Below are positions 9,933-18,562 of a stretch of 43,897 nt of DNA, one piece after another. The position numbers and the translations under genes were made by a program. This DNA is from DATAXP01 sp036272935. GTDB lineage: Bacteria; Planctomycetota; Planctomycetia; Pirellulales; PNKZ01. The stretch lies in assembly GCA_036272935.1 (NCBI GenBank), contig DATAXP010000093.1:1-43897 (forward strand). Direction: 5' to 3'. The first letter of the stretch is position 1. Each line of letters starts with the position of its first letter. The notes below the pieces were generated by a model. It was not told where the DNA came from and ran no database searches. It worked only from the letters and a program-made list of their open reading frames with translations.

Positions 9933-12137
9933 ATGAAAGCCTTCGCTTGGATCGCCCTCGTGACGTTGGTGGCAGCTTCGATCGCCGCCGCCGGTGAGCC
10001 GTCGTTCGTCCGTCACGATGTCGATCTCGAAGCAACGCTCAGCGCCGCCAGCGCCATGGACGTGAACCACGATGGCCGGCTGGACATTGTCACCGGCGCC
10101 GCCTGGTACGAAGCGCCGACCTGGAAGAAGCACAAGGTGCGCGATGTCGAGTTCATCCGCGGCCGCTACGAAGATTACGCGAACCTGCCGATCGACGTGA
10201 ACGGCGATGGCTGGCAGGATTTCTTAATCGCCAACTACCGCAGCGAAAAAGTCGCCTGGGTCGAGAACCCCGGCACTGCCGGCGGTGCATGGACCGAGCA
10301 TGTCATCGAGCGTCCCGGCAACAGCGAAACGGGGCGGCTGTTCGATATCGATGGCGACGGCCAAGGCGATCTGCTGCCCAATGGCAAGAACTTTGCCGCG
10401 TGGTGGGAGTTCAAGCGCGGCAGCGGCTCGATCTCGGCCGACGGTGTTCGTTGGACGCGGCACGATCTGCCCGAAGAGCTGCAAGGGCACGGCATCGGCT
10501 TCGGCGACGTGAACGGCGACGGCCGTGGCGACGTAGTCGGCGCCAATGGTTGGGCCGAGGCGCCGGTGGATCGCCGCGCGGGACGGTGGACGTGGCACGC
10601 CGAGTTCAAGCTCGACAAAGGGGCCAGTGTGCCGATCGTGGTGATGGACGTCGATGGCGACGGCGATAGTGACCTGGTATGGGGACGTGGCCATCGCACA
10701 GGGCTATGGTGGAGCGAACAGGAACTTGGCGACGATAAAACGCGCTCCTGGCAGAATCACGCCATCGACACCTCCTGGGCGCAGCCGCACACGGTCGAGG
10801 CGGCCGACATCGACGGCGACGGCAACCTCGAAATCGTCACCGGCAAGCGCTACCTGGCCCACGACGGCAACGATCCGGGCGAATGGGACGTGCTGTGCCT
10901 GTACTGGTACAAGTTCGAACCGTCGACCAAAACCTTTCTGCGCCACGTCATCTCGGAACGCGGCAATGGCTCGTTCGACGTCGACCCCAAAATCGTCGAC
11001 CTCGATGGCGACGGCGACCTGGATATTCTCGCCCCTGGCCGCAGTGGCCTGTGCTGGTTCAAGAACATGTTGCGGACATCGTCATCCAGCGACGCGCAAC
11101 CTTCCCCACTGGCACTAGCCCCGGCATATGCCGATCACAAGCATCTGCTCGTGGTGCGCGACGAGCAAGGTCACGAACGCCCCGTGAGCACGCCGCGCGA
11201 TTGGGGGCTTCGGCGAACGCAGATTCTCTCGGCAATGCAAATGGTCATGGGGCCATTGCCCGGTTCGTCGGTGCGCGCGCCGCTCGATGTGCGGGCCGAT
11301 GGGGACGACGTCGATTGCGGCAAGTACTTGCGCCGGAAGTTGACGTATGCCGCCGAGCCGGGCGATCGCGTGTCGGCCTACTTGCTCGTGCCCAAGAAGC
11401 TCAGCAAGCCGGCGGCTGCCATGCTCTGCCTGCATCAGACGAACTCCGTCGGCAAGGAAGAACCGGTCGGTCTGGCCGGCAAGCCGAACATGCGCTACGC
11501 CGCGGAACTGGCCGAGCGCGGCTACGTGTGCCTCGTCCCCGATTATCCCACGTTCGGCGATTTAAAGGATTACGACTTCCACTCAAGCCCTAGTGCTGCG
11601 ACCAGCGGCACGATGAAGGCCATCTGGAACAACATCCGCGCGATCGACCTGCTGCAAACCATGCCGGAAGTCGACCTCGAAAAGATCGGCTGTATCGGCC
11701 ACTCGCTCGGTGGCCACAACGCACTGTTCACGGCGGCGTTCGACCTGCGCATCCAGGTGGTCGTTTCGAGCTGCGGCTTCACCGGCCTCCACGATTACTA
11801 CGGCGGCAAGTTGAAAGGCTGGGCGCAGGATCGCTACATGCCGCGAGTGCGCGAGGTGTATCACGAGAACCCGGACGAAATGCCGTTCGACTTCCATGAG
11901 GTGCTGGCGGCCCTGGCCCCCCGGCCCGTGTTTGTGAACGCCCCGACCGAGGATTCTAATTTCGCCGTGGCGGGCGTGCGCGACGTGATGGCTAGCGCCG
12001 GCGAAGTCTACAAGTTCCTGGGAGCCAACGAGCAGCTTGCCGCCGCGTATCCCGACGCAGCACACGACTTCCCAGATTCACAGCGCGAGCGGGCCTACGC
12101 TTGGCTCGACCGCTGGCTGAAGAAGTCGAAAAAGTGA
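9933..12137 (+). CDS. Secreted FG-GAP/VCBS repeat protein fused to a dienelactone-hydrolase-type alpha/beta hydrolase
   Basis: A 734-residue protein. After a signal peptide (MKAFAWIALVTLVAASIAAAG), residues about 25-385 hold FG-GAP-like blade repeats with calcium-binding DxDGDG-type loops (DVNHDGRLDIV, DVNGDGWQDFL, DIDGDGQGDLL, DVNGDGRGDVV, DVDGDGDSDLV, DIDGDGNLEIV, DLDGDGDLDIL), consistent with a seven-bladed propeller. Residues about 395-734 are an alpha/beta hydrolase: nucleophile GCIGHSLGGHNALF, acid region NAPTEDSNF, and His in PDAAHDFPDS. An extracellular esterase or acetyl-xylan-esterase-like role with a carbohydrate-binding propeller is inference. The fusion has no internal stop; the ATG directly precedes the signal peptide. 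Confidence 0.85.
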   Translation: MKAFAWIALVTLVAASIAAAGEPSFVRHDVDLEATLSAASAMDVNHDGRLDIVTGAAWYEAPTWKKHKVRDVEFIRGRYEDYANLPIDVNGDGWQDFLIANYRSEKVAWVENPGTAGGAWTEHVIERPGNSETGRLFDIDGDGQGDLLPNGKNFAAWWEFKRGSGSISADGVRWTRHDLPEELQGHGIGFGDVNGDGRGDVVGANGWAEAPVDRRAGRWTWHAEFKLDKGASVPIVVMDVDGDGDSDLVWGRGHRTGLWWSEQELGDDKTRSWQNHAIDTSWAQPHTVEAADIDGDGNLEIVTGKRYLAHDGNDPGEWDVLCLYWYKFEPSTKTFLRHVISERGNGSFDVDPKIVDLDGDGDLDILAPGRSGLCWFKNMLRTSSSSDAQPSPLALAPAYADHKHLLVVRDEQGHERPVSTPRDWGLRRTQILSAMQMVMGPLPGSSVRAPLDVRADGDDVDCGKYLRRKLTYAAEPGDRVSAYLLVPKKLSKPAAAMLCLHQTNSVGKEEPVGLAGKPNMRYAAELAERGYVCLVPDYPTFGDLKDYDFHSSPSAATSGTMKAIWNNIRAIDLLQTMPEVDLEKIGCIGHSLGGHNALFTAAFDLRIQVVVSSCGFTGLHDYYGGKLKGWAQDRYMPRVREVYHENPDEMPFDFHEVLAALAPRPVFVNAPTEDSNFAVAGVRDVMASAGEVYKFLGANEQLAAAYPDAAHDFPDSQRERAYAWLDRWLKKSKK

Positions 12138-12376
12138 CTGCTTGCTAGCGGCGCCTGCAACGTCACCCTGGCTCAACTGCCCGTAGTGGTGACGCAAGTT
12201 ATGTTACTTCAACAGCTTGAGTAAAATAGCAGAATTGCCGCCCCTGCCCTTCCTAAATGCCGTCCCCTGGACTAGCATATCTAGGTAACGCTTCCGTAAT
12301 TGCGGCTCGCCATCGCACGCCCCCGGCATCGAACGCCACGTCGATCAATTCGTGATCCTCCGGCTGGGGTATCTCC

Positions 12377-12505
12377 ATGCAGCACAATCAAGACGCTCAG
12401 AAAACAACTACACACGAGCCATCGCTGGCTGGCTGGGCTTGGGCCCTGATTGCCGCCGGCTTATTCGCGGCTTCGATGCTCACAATGCTCCGGCCGGGCT
12501 TCTAG
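12377..12505 (+). CDS. Small single-pass membrane protein, 42 residues
   Basis: A short frame beginning MQHNQDAQKTTTHEPSLAG followed by one hydrophobic helix (WAWALIAAGLFAASMLTML) and ending RPGF. A GGGG box sits 7 bases before the ATG. The hydrophilic N-terminus plus one helix is a common plan for bacterial small membrane proteins. It stands alone, 240 bases after the hydrolase gene and before a repeat. The 12138-12376 stretch shows nothing else recognisable. No known family. Confidence 0.5.
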   Translation: MQHNQDAQKTTTHEPSLAGWAWALIAAGLFAASMLTMLRPGF

Positions 12506-12522
12506 TTTGCCCCGGCGCTATT

Positions 12523-12620
12523 TAGAGCGTTTTTCAGTTAGCTGTAGCGGCGAGGTCGGGTGCCATGCTGACGCTTGCGTGAGCATGTCCACGACGAGCG
12601 TGGACATGGCACCCCCCGAC
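12523..12620. repeat. Composite dispersed repeat: TAGAGCG end plus nested palindromes
   Basis: Starts with TAGAGCG, a T-run and TGTAGCGG, resembling one end of the element at 5262. It continues into a nested hairpin: outer arms GTCGGGTGCCATG and CATGGCACCCCCCGAC, inner perfect arms CATGTCCACG (12584-12593) and CGTGGACATG (12599-12608) around ACGAG. No coding content is credible. Confidence 0.6.
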
Positions 12621-12730
12621 AGGACGCCACACCGTTGCGAAACGCGATCTAGCCGCGTCGCTTGCGACGCGCGGGTCAAGCCCCGCGGCTAAACGAAGAA
12701 ATTGACGCACCGCGTCGCTGGCCGCGCTCT

Positions 12731-12757
12731 TTGCGCAGCGCCAGAATGCCCTATAAT
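12731..12757 (+). promoter_or_regulatory. Candidate promoter of rpmI-rplT-pheST
   Basis: A perfect TATAAT at 12752-12757 with a weak TTGCGC at 12731-12736 (15-base spacer). The predicted start near 12764 gives a leader of about 64 bases before the rpmI ATG, unlike the leaderless arrangement at nadA. Confidence 0.5.
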
Positions 12758-12775
12758 GATCAGCTCGAATTTCTT

Positions 12776-12806
12776 GGGCCGTCGGCTTGGCCGGCGGCCC
12801 GCGCCG
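12776..12806 (+). promoter_or_regulatory. Leader hairpin(s) upstream of rpmI, candidate autoregulatory structure
   Basis: GGGCCG (12776-12781) pairs with CGGCCC (12795-12800), extended inward by CGGC/GCCG around a TTG loop. An alternative stem CGGCG (12792-12796) with CGCCG (12802-12806) overlaps it and is followed by TCTTTT (12811-12816). Mutually exclusive hairpins in an L35-L20 leader fit the known theme of L20 feedback on this operon in E. coli and B. subtilis, but no L20 site was matched base by base. Confidence 0.4.
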
Positions 12807-12827
12807 ACGCTCTTTTACGGTGCCACG

Positions 12828-13031
12828 ATGCCGAAACTGAAGACCCATAAAGGAACCAAGAAACGGTTCCGCATTACTGCCAACGGCAAGGTCAAGCACC
12901 GCCGTGCCGGCACCAGCCACTTGAACTCGCACTTGACCAAGAAGCGCCGCCGCAATCTGCGCGGCACCGGCGTGCTCAACGAATTGGAAACGAAAAAAAT
13001 CCATCGCCTGCTCGGCGATTACAGCTACTAA
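12828..13031 (+). CDS. rpmI: 50S ribosomal protein bL35
   Basis: A 67-residue protein beginning MPKLKTHKGTKKRFRITANGK, the hallmark of L35, and ending KIHRLLGDYSY. It is highly basic and of the usual length. The first gene of rpmI-rplT-pheS-pheT. The gene normally found ahead of it in many bacteria, infC, is absent here; a small membrane ORF and a repeat occupy that place. Confidence 0.97.
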   Translation: MPKLKTHKGTKKRFRITANGKVKHRRAGTSHLNSHLTKKRRRNLRGTGVLNELETKKIHRLLGDYSY

Positions 13032-13100
13032 CGCGCGACGGCCACCAAGCGTAGCCACGCGATTCCCTCGGGCCGCAAGCGACACAAGGATCTTCCGACC

Positions 13101-13457
13101 ATGAGAACCACCAAAGGCGCAGCACGCACGAAGGCGAAGCGGCGCTTGTTCAAGAAGGCGAAGGGATTCGTCGGCGGACATCGCAAGCTGTATCGCACGG
13201 CCAAGGAAGCGCTGGTCAAGGCGGGCGTGTATGCGTTCCGCGATCGCCGCGTGCGGAAGCGTGACTTCCGCCGCCTGTGGATCATCCGCATCAACGCGGC
13301 CGCTCGCGAGGCGGGGCTGCGCTACAGCGAGTTCATCCACGGTCTGGAGAAAGCGGGCATCGAGCTCGATCGCAAGTCGCTGGCGGAAATGGCCGTCGCC
13401 GATCCGGCCGGCTTCGCGGCGGTCGTCGAGCGCGTAAAGAAGGCGCTGGCCGCCTAG
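13101..13457 (+). CDS. rplT: 50S ribosomal protein bL20
   Basis: A 118-residue protein with the family marks AKRRLFKKAKGFVGGHRKLYRTAKEA, read as AKGFVGGHRKLYRTA around residue 20, then RRVRKRDFRRLWIIRINAAAR and LRYSEFIHGL. L20 binds 23S rRNA early in 50S assembly and in several bacteria represses its own operon through the leader RNA. It lies 69 bases after rpmI and 40 bases before pheS. Confidence 0.97.
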   Translation: MRTTKGAARTKAKRRLFKKAKGFVGGHRKLYRTAKEALVKAGVYAFRDRRVRKRDFRRLWIIRINAAAREAGLRYSEFIHGLEKAGIELDRKSLAEMAVADPAGFAAVVERVKKALAA

Positions 13458-13497
13458 TGCCGCTTGAAGCGAGCGGAGGCCTCTGCTGGATGAGGCG

Positions 13498-14538
13498 ATG
13501 CGGCCGATGGCATTGACCGCGTTTCTTGCCGAACTCGACGACTTGGCGCGCATCGGGGTCGCGGCGTTCGGCAACGCTCGTGATCCCGTGGCGCTCGAAG
13601 CGGCACGAATCGAATTTCTCGGCGCCAAGAGCGGCCGGATCAAGGCGATTCAAAAATCGCTTGGCCAGGTCGACAAGGCCGACAAGCCCGCTGCCGGCAA
13701 GCGCTTCAACGAGGTCAAGTTGCAGCTCGAAGCGGCGCTTGTTACGGCCGAGGAGCGTATCCGCCAGGCCCCCGTGGCGAGCGACGAACCGGCGTTCGAC
13801 ATCACGCTTCCCGGGCGCCGTGTGCGCCTCGGCCACCTGCACCCCATTACGCGCACGATCGACGACCTGAAGGAGATCATGGGCCGGCTGGGCTTCAGCG
13901 TCGCCGAAGGGCCCGAGATCGAAGACGAGTGGCACAACTTCGAGGCGCTGAACATTCCGCGCTCGCATCCCGCGCGCGATTCGCTGGAGAACTTCTACCT
14001 TGCGACGGCGCAGGTCAACCGCCCGGGGGGCGAACATGCATCACCGCTATTGCTGCGCAGCCAAACGAGCACGGTGCAGATTCGCGTGATGGAACGCACG
14101 CCTCCGCCGGTGCGCATCATCTCGGTGGGGCGCGTCTATCGTCCCGACACGGCCGACGCCACGCACTACCCGATGTTCCATCAGATCGAAGGATTGCTGG
14201 TCGACCGGCACGTCACGATGGCCGACTTGAAGAGCGTGCTGCGGCTGTTCGCGGCAGCCTACTTCGGCGGCGAGGTGCACATCCGGTTCCGGCCGTCGTT
14301 CTTCCCGTTCACCGAGCCGAGCGTCGAGGTGGACATGAGTTGGAACGACGTGTGGATCGAGATGGGGGGCGCAGGCATGGTCGACCCGAACGTGCTGCGC
14401 GCCGTGGGCTACGACCCGGAGCAAGTGTCGGGATTTGCGTTTGGCTTGGGGATCGAGCGCGTTTGCGCCCGGCGGCACAACGTGACCGACATCCGCGAGT
14501 TCTACAAGAACGACGTTCGCTTTTTAGAGCAGTTTTGA
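13498..14538 (+). CDS. pheS: Phenylalanyl-tRNA synthetase alpha subunit
   Basis: A 346-residue class II catalytic subunit that charges tRNA-Phe together with PheT. An N-terminal coiled-coil is followed by the catalytic core: HPITRTIDDLKEIMGRLGFSV, GPEIEDEWHNFEALNIP (motif 1 area), LLRSQTSTVQIRVME, SVGRVYRPDTADATHYPMFHQIEG (motif 2), FRPSFFPFTEPSVEVD, and motif 3 in FAFGLGIERVCARRHNVTDIR. The motif 3 tail (VCARRHN) is more divergent than the usual LAMLRYG. Starts at 13498 or 13507 (both ATG, same frame); GAGG at 13492 suits 13507 slightly better. The stop is 3 bases before pheT. Confidence 0.96.
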   Translation: MRPMALTAFLAELDDLARIGVAAFGNARDPVALEAARIEFLGAKSGRIKAIQKSLGQVDKADKPAAGKRFNEVKLQLEAALVTAEERIRQAPVASDEPAFDITLPGRRVRLGHLHPITRTIDDLKEIMGRLGFSVAEGPEIEDEWHNFEALNIPRSHPARDSLENFYLATAQVNRPGGEHASPLLLRSQTSTVQIRVMERTPPPVRIISVGRVYRPDTADATHYPMFHQIEGLLVDRHVTMADLKSVLRLFAAAYFGGEVHIRFRPSFFPFTEPSVEVDMSWNDVWIEMGGAGMVDPNVLRAVGYDPEQVSGFAFGLGIERVCARRHNVTDIREFYKNDVRFLEQF

Positions 14539-14541
14539 CCC

Positions 14542-16563
14542 ATGCTCGTCTCCCTGAACTGGCTGAAAACCTACGTCGCACTCGACATGCCGGTCGAGGA
14601 GCTGACGCATCGGTTGATGATGGCCGGTTTCAACCACGAGAGCAGCACGCCGGTTGGCGACGATGTGGCGATCGACCTGGAGGTGACGAGCAATCGGCCG
14701 GACTGCCTCGGCCACATCGGCGTGGCCCGTGAGATCGCGGTGCTGTGGCAGCGCGCGCTGACGTTGCCGAAGGCCGCGCCACAAGCGAAGGGCAAGCCGC
14801 TCAACACGCTGGCGAGCGTCGTTGTGGATTGTCCGGACTTGTGCCCTCGCTACACAGCGCGGGCGATCACCGGAATGCGCGTCGCGCCGAGCCCGCCGTG
14901 GCTGCTGCGTCGCTTGGCGACAATCGGCCAGCCGGCGATCAACAACGTGGTCGACGTGACGAACTACGTGATGATGGAATCGGGGCAACCGCTGCACGCG
15001 TTCGACCTGGAACGACTTGCCGGTGGCAAGATCGTCGTGCGCCGCGGCCGGCAGGGCGAAAAGCTCGAAGCGATCGACCACAAGACCTACGAGCTGACGA
15101 CCGAGATGTGCGTGATTGCCGATCGCGACCATGCCGTGGGCATTGCCGGGATCATGGGTGGGGCGAGCAGCGAGGTCACCGCCGCCACGCGCAACATCCT
15201 GCTCGAGAGCGCCTTGTTCGATCCTTCGGCCATCCGTGCCGCGGCGCGGCGACTGAATCTGCAGAGCGACTCCTCGTATCGGTTCGAACGCGGTCTCGAT
15301 CCCGAAGCAACCGACTGGACCAGCCGGCGAGCGTGCGAACTGATCCTCGAGCTTGCTGGCGGCGAATTGGCCTCGGGCGCGATCGACGTGGGCGGTTCGC
15401 CGCCGTCGCCGAAGCCGATCGTGCTGCGGTTGCCCCAACTCGAGCGCATCTTGGGCATCGAAGTTCCTGCCACGCGAGTCCGCGAGATTCTGGCGGCGCT
15501 CGGCAACCAGCTCGTTAGCGATGGCCACGGCCATCACGCCGTCGAGGTCATCCCGCCCAGTTGGCGGCGCGACCTGGAGCGCGAGATCGACCTGGTGGAG
15601 GAAGTCGCGCGGATCCACGGCTACGACGCCATTCCCGAAGACGTGAATGTGCCGATGGCGCCGTCGGCTCGCACGGCTGAAGATCGCGTGCTCGAGCAGT
15701 TGCGCAACACGCTGACCGCTTTAGGATACGACGAGGCGCTGACGATCTCGGTGGTCGACGAGGCATGGTCGCGAACGTTCAGCCCTTGGACCGATGCCGA
15801 GCCGCTGCAACTGTCGATGCCGATCCTGCGCCGCGCCGATCGGATGCGCCGCAGCCTGGTGCCGAGCCTGTTGGCCGCCCGACGGACCAACGAAACGCTT
15901 GGCAATTTGATCTGCGAACTGTTCGAGATTGCCCGGGCCTATCTACCGCGGGCTGGCGAGCTACCACAGGAAGATTTGATGCTGGCCTTGGCGAGCGGCG
16001 GTGATTTTCTGTCGGTGAAAGGGGCGATCGAGTCGCTGGTGGCGAGGGTCAATCCGGCACTGGAGCTGACGGTCGAGCCGGCCCGCTTCGACCTGTTCCG
16101 CGCGGGGCGGGCTTGTGCGTTGCGGGTCGATGGCGAGCTGCTGGGCTATCTCGGCGAAGTGAGCGACGATGGCCGCAAAGCGTTCGAGCTGCGGTCCGCC
16201 ACGACCGCCGCGGAGATTCGCCTCGCTCCGCTGCTGGATCGTGCCGTGTTGCTGCCGCAGTACCAGAGCCAATCGTCGATGCCGGCCATCGAACGCGACC
16301 TGAACCTAGTGGTTGACGAGCGAGTGCGCTGGTCGGACCTTGCCCAGACGGTGCGCTCACGCGCCGGAGCCTTATTGGAGCGGCTGGTGTATCGCGATAC
16401 CTACCGTGATCCGCAACGACTCGGCGCGGGCAAGAAGAGCTTGCTGCTGACCGTCGTACTGCGCCAGCCCGACGCGACGCTCACCGGCGAACTGGCCGAT
16501 GCGCTGCGCGATGCGATCGTGGCCGATTGTCGTGCGGCGTTCGGAGCGGAGCTGCGGTCGTAA
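14542..16563 (+). CDS. pheT: Phenylalanyl-tRNA synthetase beta subunit, short form lacking the tRNA-binding (EMAP/B2) domain
   Basis: A 673-residue beta subunit; the E. coli protein is 795. The N-terminal MLVSLNWLKTYV and DLEVTSNRPDCLGHIGVAREIA are adjacent, so the EMAP-like OB-fold normally inserted between them (about 110 residues) is absent. Present are the B3/B4 editing domain (INNVVDVTNYVMMESGQPLHAFD, GIMGGASSEVT), the B5 domain with SYRFERGLDP, catalytic-like core (REIDLVEEVARIHGYD), and the C-terminal anticodon-binding FDX-ACB domain (SMPAIERDLNLVVDE onward). It likely still forms the alpha2beta2 enzyme. It is tightly coupled to pheS with a 3-base gap. Confidence 0.95.
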   Translation: MLVSLNWLKTYVALDMPVEELTHRLMMAGFNHESSTPVGDDVAIDLEVTSNRPDCLGHIGVAREIAVLWQRALTLPKAAPQAKGKPLNTLASVVVDCPDLCPRYTARAITGMRVAPSPPWLLRRLATIGQPAINNVVDVTNYVMMESGQPLHAFDLERLAGGKIVVRRGRQGEKLEAIDHKTYELTTEMCVIADRDHAVGIAGIMGGASSEVTAATRNILLESALFDPSAIRAAARRLNLQSDSSYRFERGLDPEATDWTSRRACELILELAGGELASGAIDVGGSPPSPKPIVLRLPQLERILGIEVPATRVREILAALGNQLVSDGHGHHAVEVIPPSWRRDLEREIDLVEEVARIHGYDAIPEDVNVPMAPSARTAEDRVLEQLRNTLTALGYDEALTISVVDEAWSRTFSPWTDAEPLQLSMPILRRADRMRRSLVPSLLAARRTNETLGNLICELFEIARAYLPRAGELPQEDLMLALASGGDFLSVKGAIESLVARVNPALELTVEPARFDLFRAGRACALRVDGELLGYLGEVSDDGRKAFELRSATTAAEIRLAPLLDRAVLLPQYQSQSSMPAIERDLNLVVDERVRWSDLAQTVRSRAGALLERLVYRDTYRDPQRLGAGKKSLLLTVVLRQPDATLTGELADALRDAIVADCRAAFGAELRS

Positions 16564-16584
16564 GCACGCGCGATCGCCGGTCGA

Positions 16585-17100
16585 TCACGCTTCGCGCCAG
16601 CCGTCGGGCGAAAGTACGCGATGGCCGATGCGATGCCGGTTGATCGAACGGCGACTGTTCTCACCAGTCCACGGAGCAACTCCCTCCAACTCGGGCATGA
16701 TCTCCTTGAGCTGTGCGATCAGCCGTTCGGCCAGCCGGCGCAGAGTCGACGTATCGGCACGCTCGTAGAGTGCGGCGGCGGTCTTCATGATCCGCACCAT
16801 GCGCGCCCGTTCCATCACGGGCGGCGACAGCGGCGAGTCGGTGTCGAGCAGCAGATCGCAGACCGGCACCTCGAGCACTTTCTGCCAGGCGTAAAGCTGG
16901 CTGAGGGTGAGGTCGGTCGATTCGTCTTCTTGCCGGGCGACTTCGAGCCCGTCGATCCGCAGATGCTGCGCGATGCGCCGTGTACTTACGCCTTGTTCGC
17001 GGCGAACCTGCTTGAGCCGGTGCAGGCGCACGCGCGGCGAGCCGCCGTGGTGCTCGGCCTTCTTGGTTGCCGGCGGATGATTAAGATGCGACGTGCTCAT
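16585..17100 (-). CDS. HTH-domain transcriptional regulator candidate
   Basis: A 171-residue protein. Residues about 22-80 (VRLHRLKQVRREQGVSTRRIAQHLRIDGLEVARQED read in parts, then LTLSQLYAWQKVLEVPVCDLL) look like an Xre/Cro-type helix-turn-helix with the typical VSTRRIAQHL turn. A helical C-terminal part follows (RMVRIMKTAAALYERADTSTLRRLAERLIAQLKEIMPELE). ATG 17100 is the first Met that gives a compact HTH start. It is convergent with pheT (22-base gap). Target genes are unknown. Confidence 0.7.
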   Translation of the reverse strand: MSTSHLNHPPATKKAEHHGGSPRVRLHRLKQVRREQGVSTRRIAQHLRIDGLEVARQEDESTDLTLSQLYAWQKVLEVPVCDLLLDTDSPLSPPVMERARMVRIMKTAAALYERADTSTLRRLAERLIAQLKEIMPELEGVAPWTGENSRRSINRHRIGHRVLSPDGWREA

Positions 17101-17542
17101 GGTTGGTGTTACTCTGCTATTGCCGCGCCAAAGGCGAGCTTCGGGCGAGAGCGGTACGAGGGGTGGCGTGCAAGCCAAAAAGCCAGGGGCGAGGTGTTCG
17201 ATGCGACTCGTCCAAAAGCCGCAAACGGCTAAAAGCTTTCGACGCCCCTCGAACGTCAGCACGATTATCGGTGACTACGTTGGAAAGTTGCCAGCCGACT
17301 GAAAGATGAACGGATTGAAAGGAATCGGTCGTCGCCGAAACGGGAAAAGCGACGAGCCGGTCTGACGCCGCACAACTGATTGCGATCGACGGTCATCATG
17401 GCTAGCGCGGAACCGCAGCGAGCCACTGGCAATTCATGATAACGGACCGGCGGCGCGCAGCAAGCACCGAATGATCTGCGCCCAGCGTCGGCGCGCGCAA
17501 ACATAACCAAAACAAAACCGAAAGCTCGCTAGCGGCGCCGCT
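17101..17542. other. Intergenic region, no gene recognised
   Basis: About 440 bases between the HTH regulator and the glycosyltransferase, both on the minus strand. It should contain the regulator promoter. No convincing tRNA, hairpin terminator, repeat or conserved frame was found; near 17526 it contains the GCTAGCGGCGCC string also seen near 12144. Confidence 0.5.
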
Positions 17543-18271
17543 TCACTCGCCCCACGCGAACTCACGAATCCGCGACAGAAAGTTCGGGCGGCCCACGCCG
17601 GGGCTGGCCATCATCGCTTCCCGCTGCGGATGGTCGGTGCGACTGATCCACGACGCCCCGGCGGCCCGACGATGCGCCGCCGGCGAGTGCATCGTGAGGA
17701 TCGCTGGTGCAGTGCGCGCCCGCACGATCAGCGATTCGATCGAGCAACCTTTGCGGGCAGCCCAGCCGAGGAAGCTGGCGTTCGTGGCCTTCAGCGACCA
17801 GTCGCCCGCCAGGCGGCGCCGGGTCATGACGAAGGCGGGTTGGTCGCCGGCCGCATCGAGCGATGCGCTGCTGATCCGCGGCCGCCACTGGAGCATTCGC
17901 CTTGCCGCGAGCCGACCAGCCACCACGTCGCGCGTCGCCGCCGGCCACCACAGCTTGGCGACGTCGTAGGCGTTGGCCGGGCAACCTTCGTCGCAGAAGA
18001 GAATGTAGTCGCCGGTCGAGCATTCGAGTCCCGAATGCATGGCGGCGTTCGCCCCGCGGCGCAGCCCATGGCGGATCACGCGCAACTGTGGATAGTCGAG
18101 CGATAGCTCTTCGGCCAGCTCGGGCGTCGAATCGGTCGAGCCATCGTCGACAATCGTCAGTTCGAAGCGCGGCGTCAGCTCGGGCAGCACTTCGAGCAAT
18201 TCGGCAACGAGAGCCGCCAGAGTTGCTTGCGCGTTGAACACCGGCAGCACGACGCTCAGTGTAGGTCTCAC
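17543..18271 (-). CDS. Family 2 glycosyltransferase
   Basis: A 242-residue GT-A fold enzyme transferring a sugar from a nucleotide or lipid donor. SVVLPVFNAQATLAALVAELLE opens the fold, LTIVDDGSTDSTPELAEEL is the GT2 nucleotide-binding signature, and GANAAMHSGLECSTGDYILFCDEGCPAN corresponds to the DxD region with the acidic pair replaced by CDEG. The GTG at 18271 is chosen as start because a GAAGGAAG box lies about 8 bases before it and the frame upstream is unlike coding sequence. Divergent from hisI. Donor and acceptor unknown; the short length suggests a soluble or membrane-associated enzyme without helices. Confidence 0.8.
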   Translation of the reverse strand: MRPTLSVVLPVFNAQATLAALVAELLEVLPELTPRFELTIVDDGSTDSTPELAEELSLDYPQLRVIRHGLRRGANAAMHSGLECSTGDYILFCDEGCPANAYDVAKLWWPAATRDVVAGRLAARRMLQWRPRISSASLDAAGDQPAFVMTRRRLAGDWSLKATNASFLGWAARKGCSIESLIVRARTAPAILTMHSPAAHRRAAGASWISRTDHPQREAMMASPGVGRPNFLSRIREFAWGE

Positions 18272-18562
18272 AGGCAAACTTCCTTCACGGGTTGAATAGC
18301 GGAGCTTAGAGCCGGCGCGCAGGCTCATAGGCCGGCGGCAGCAGGCAAGGCGTATCATCGACGCTCGGCGTCGCGGCAATCGAGCGTGCCCGAAATTGTG
18401 CCGCCGACGCCACCTATGCCGGACGCGACAATTCGGCTTAAGAACTCGCCTGAGCGTGGGCCGCCAGTTATGTTGAGCAGATTGCCCGGGCGAGCATGCT
18501 GCCCGAGCCGGGCGACCGCGCCGAGCGTTGTCGAACGATCCTCCGGCTATGCCGAATCTGCC

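Noticed and set aside
17101..17542. tRNA or small RNA gene in the gap
   Set aside because: No cloverleaf, T-arm sequence or terminator-like hairpin was found.
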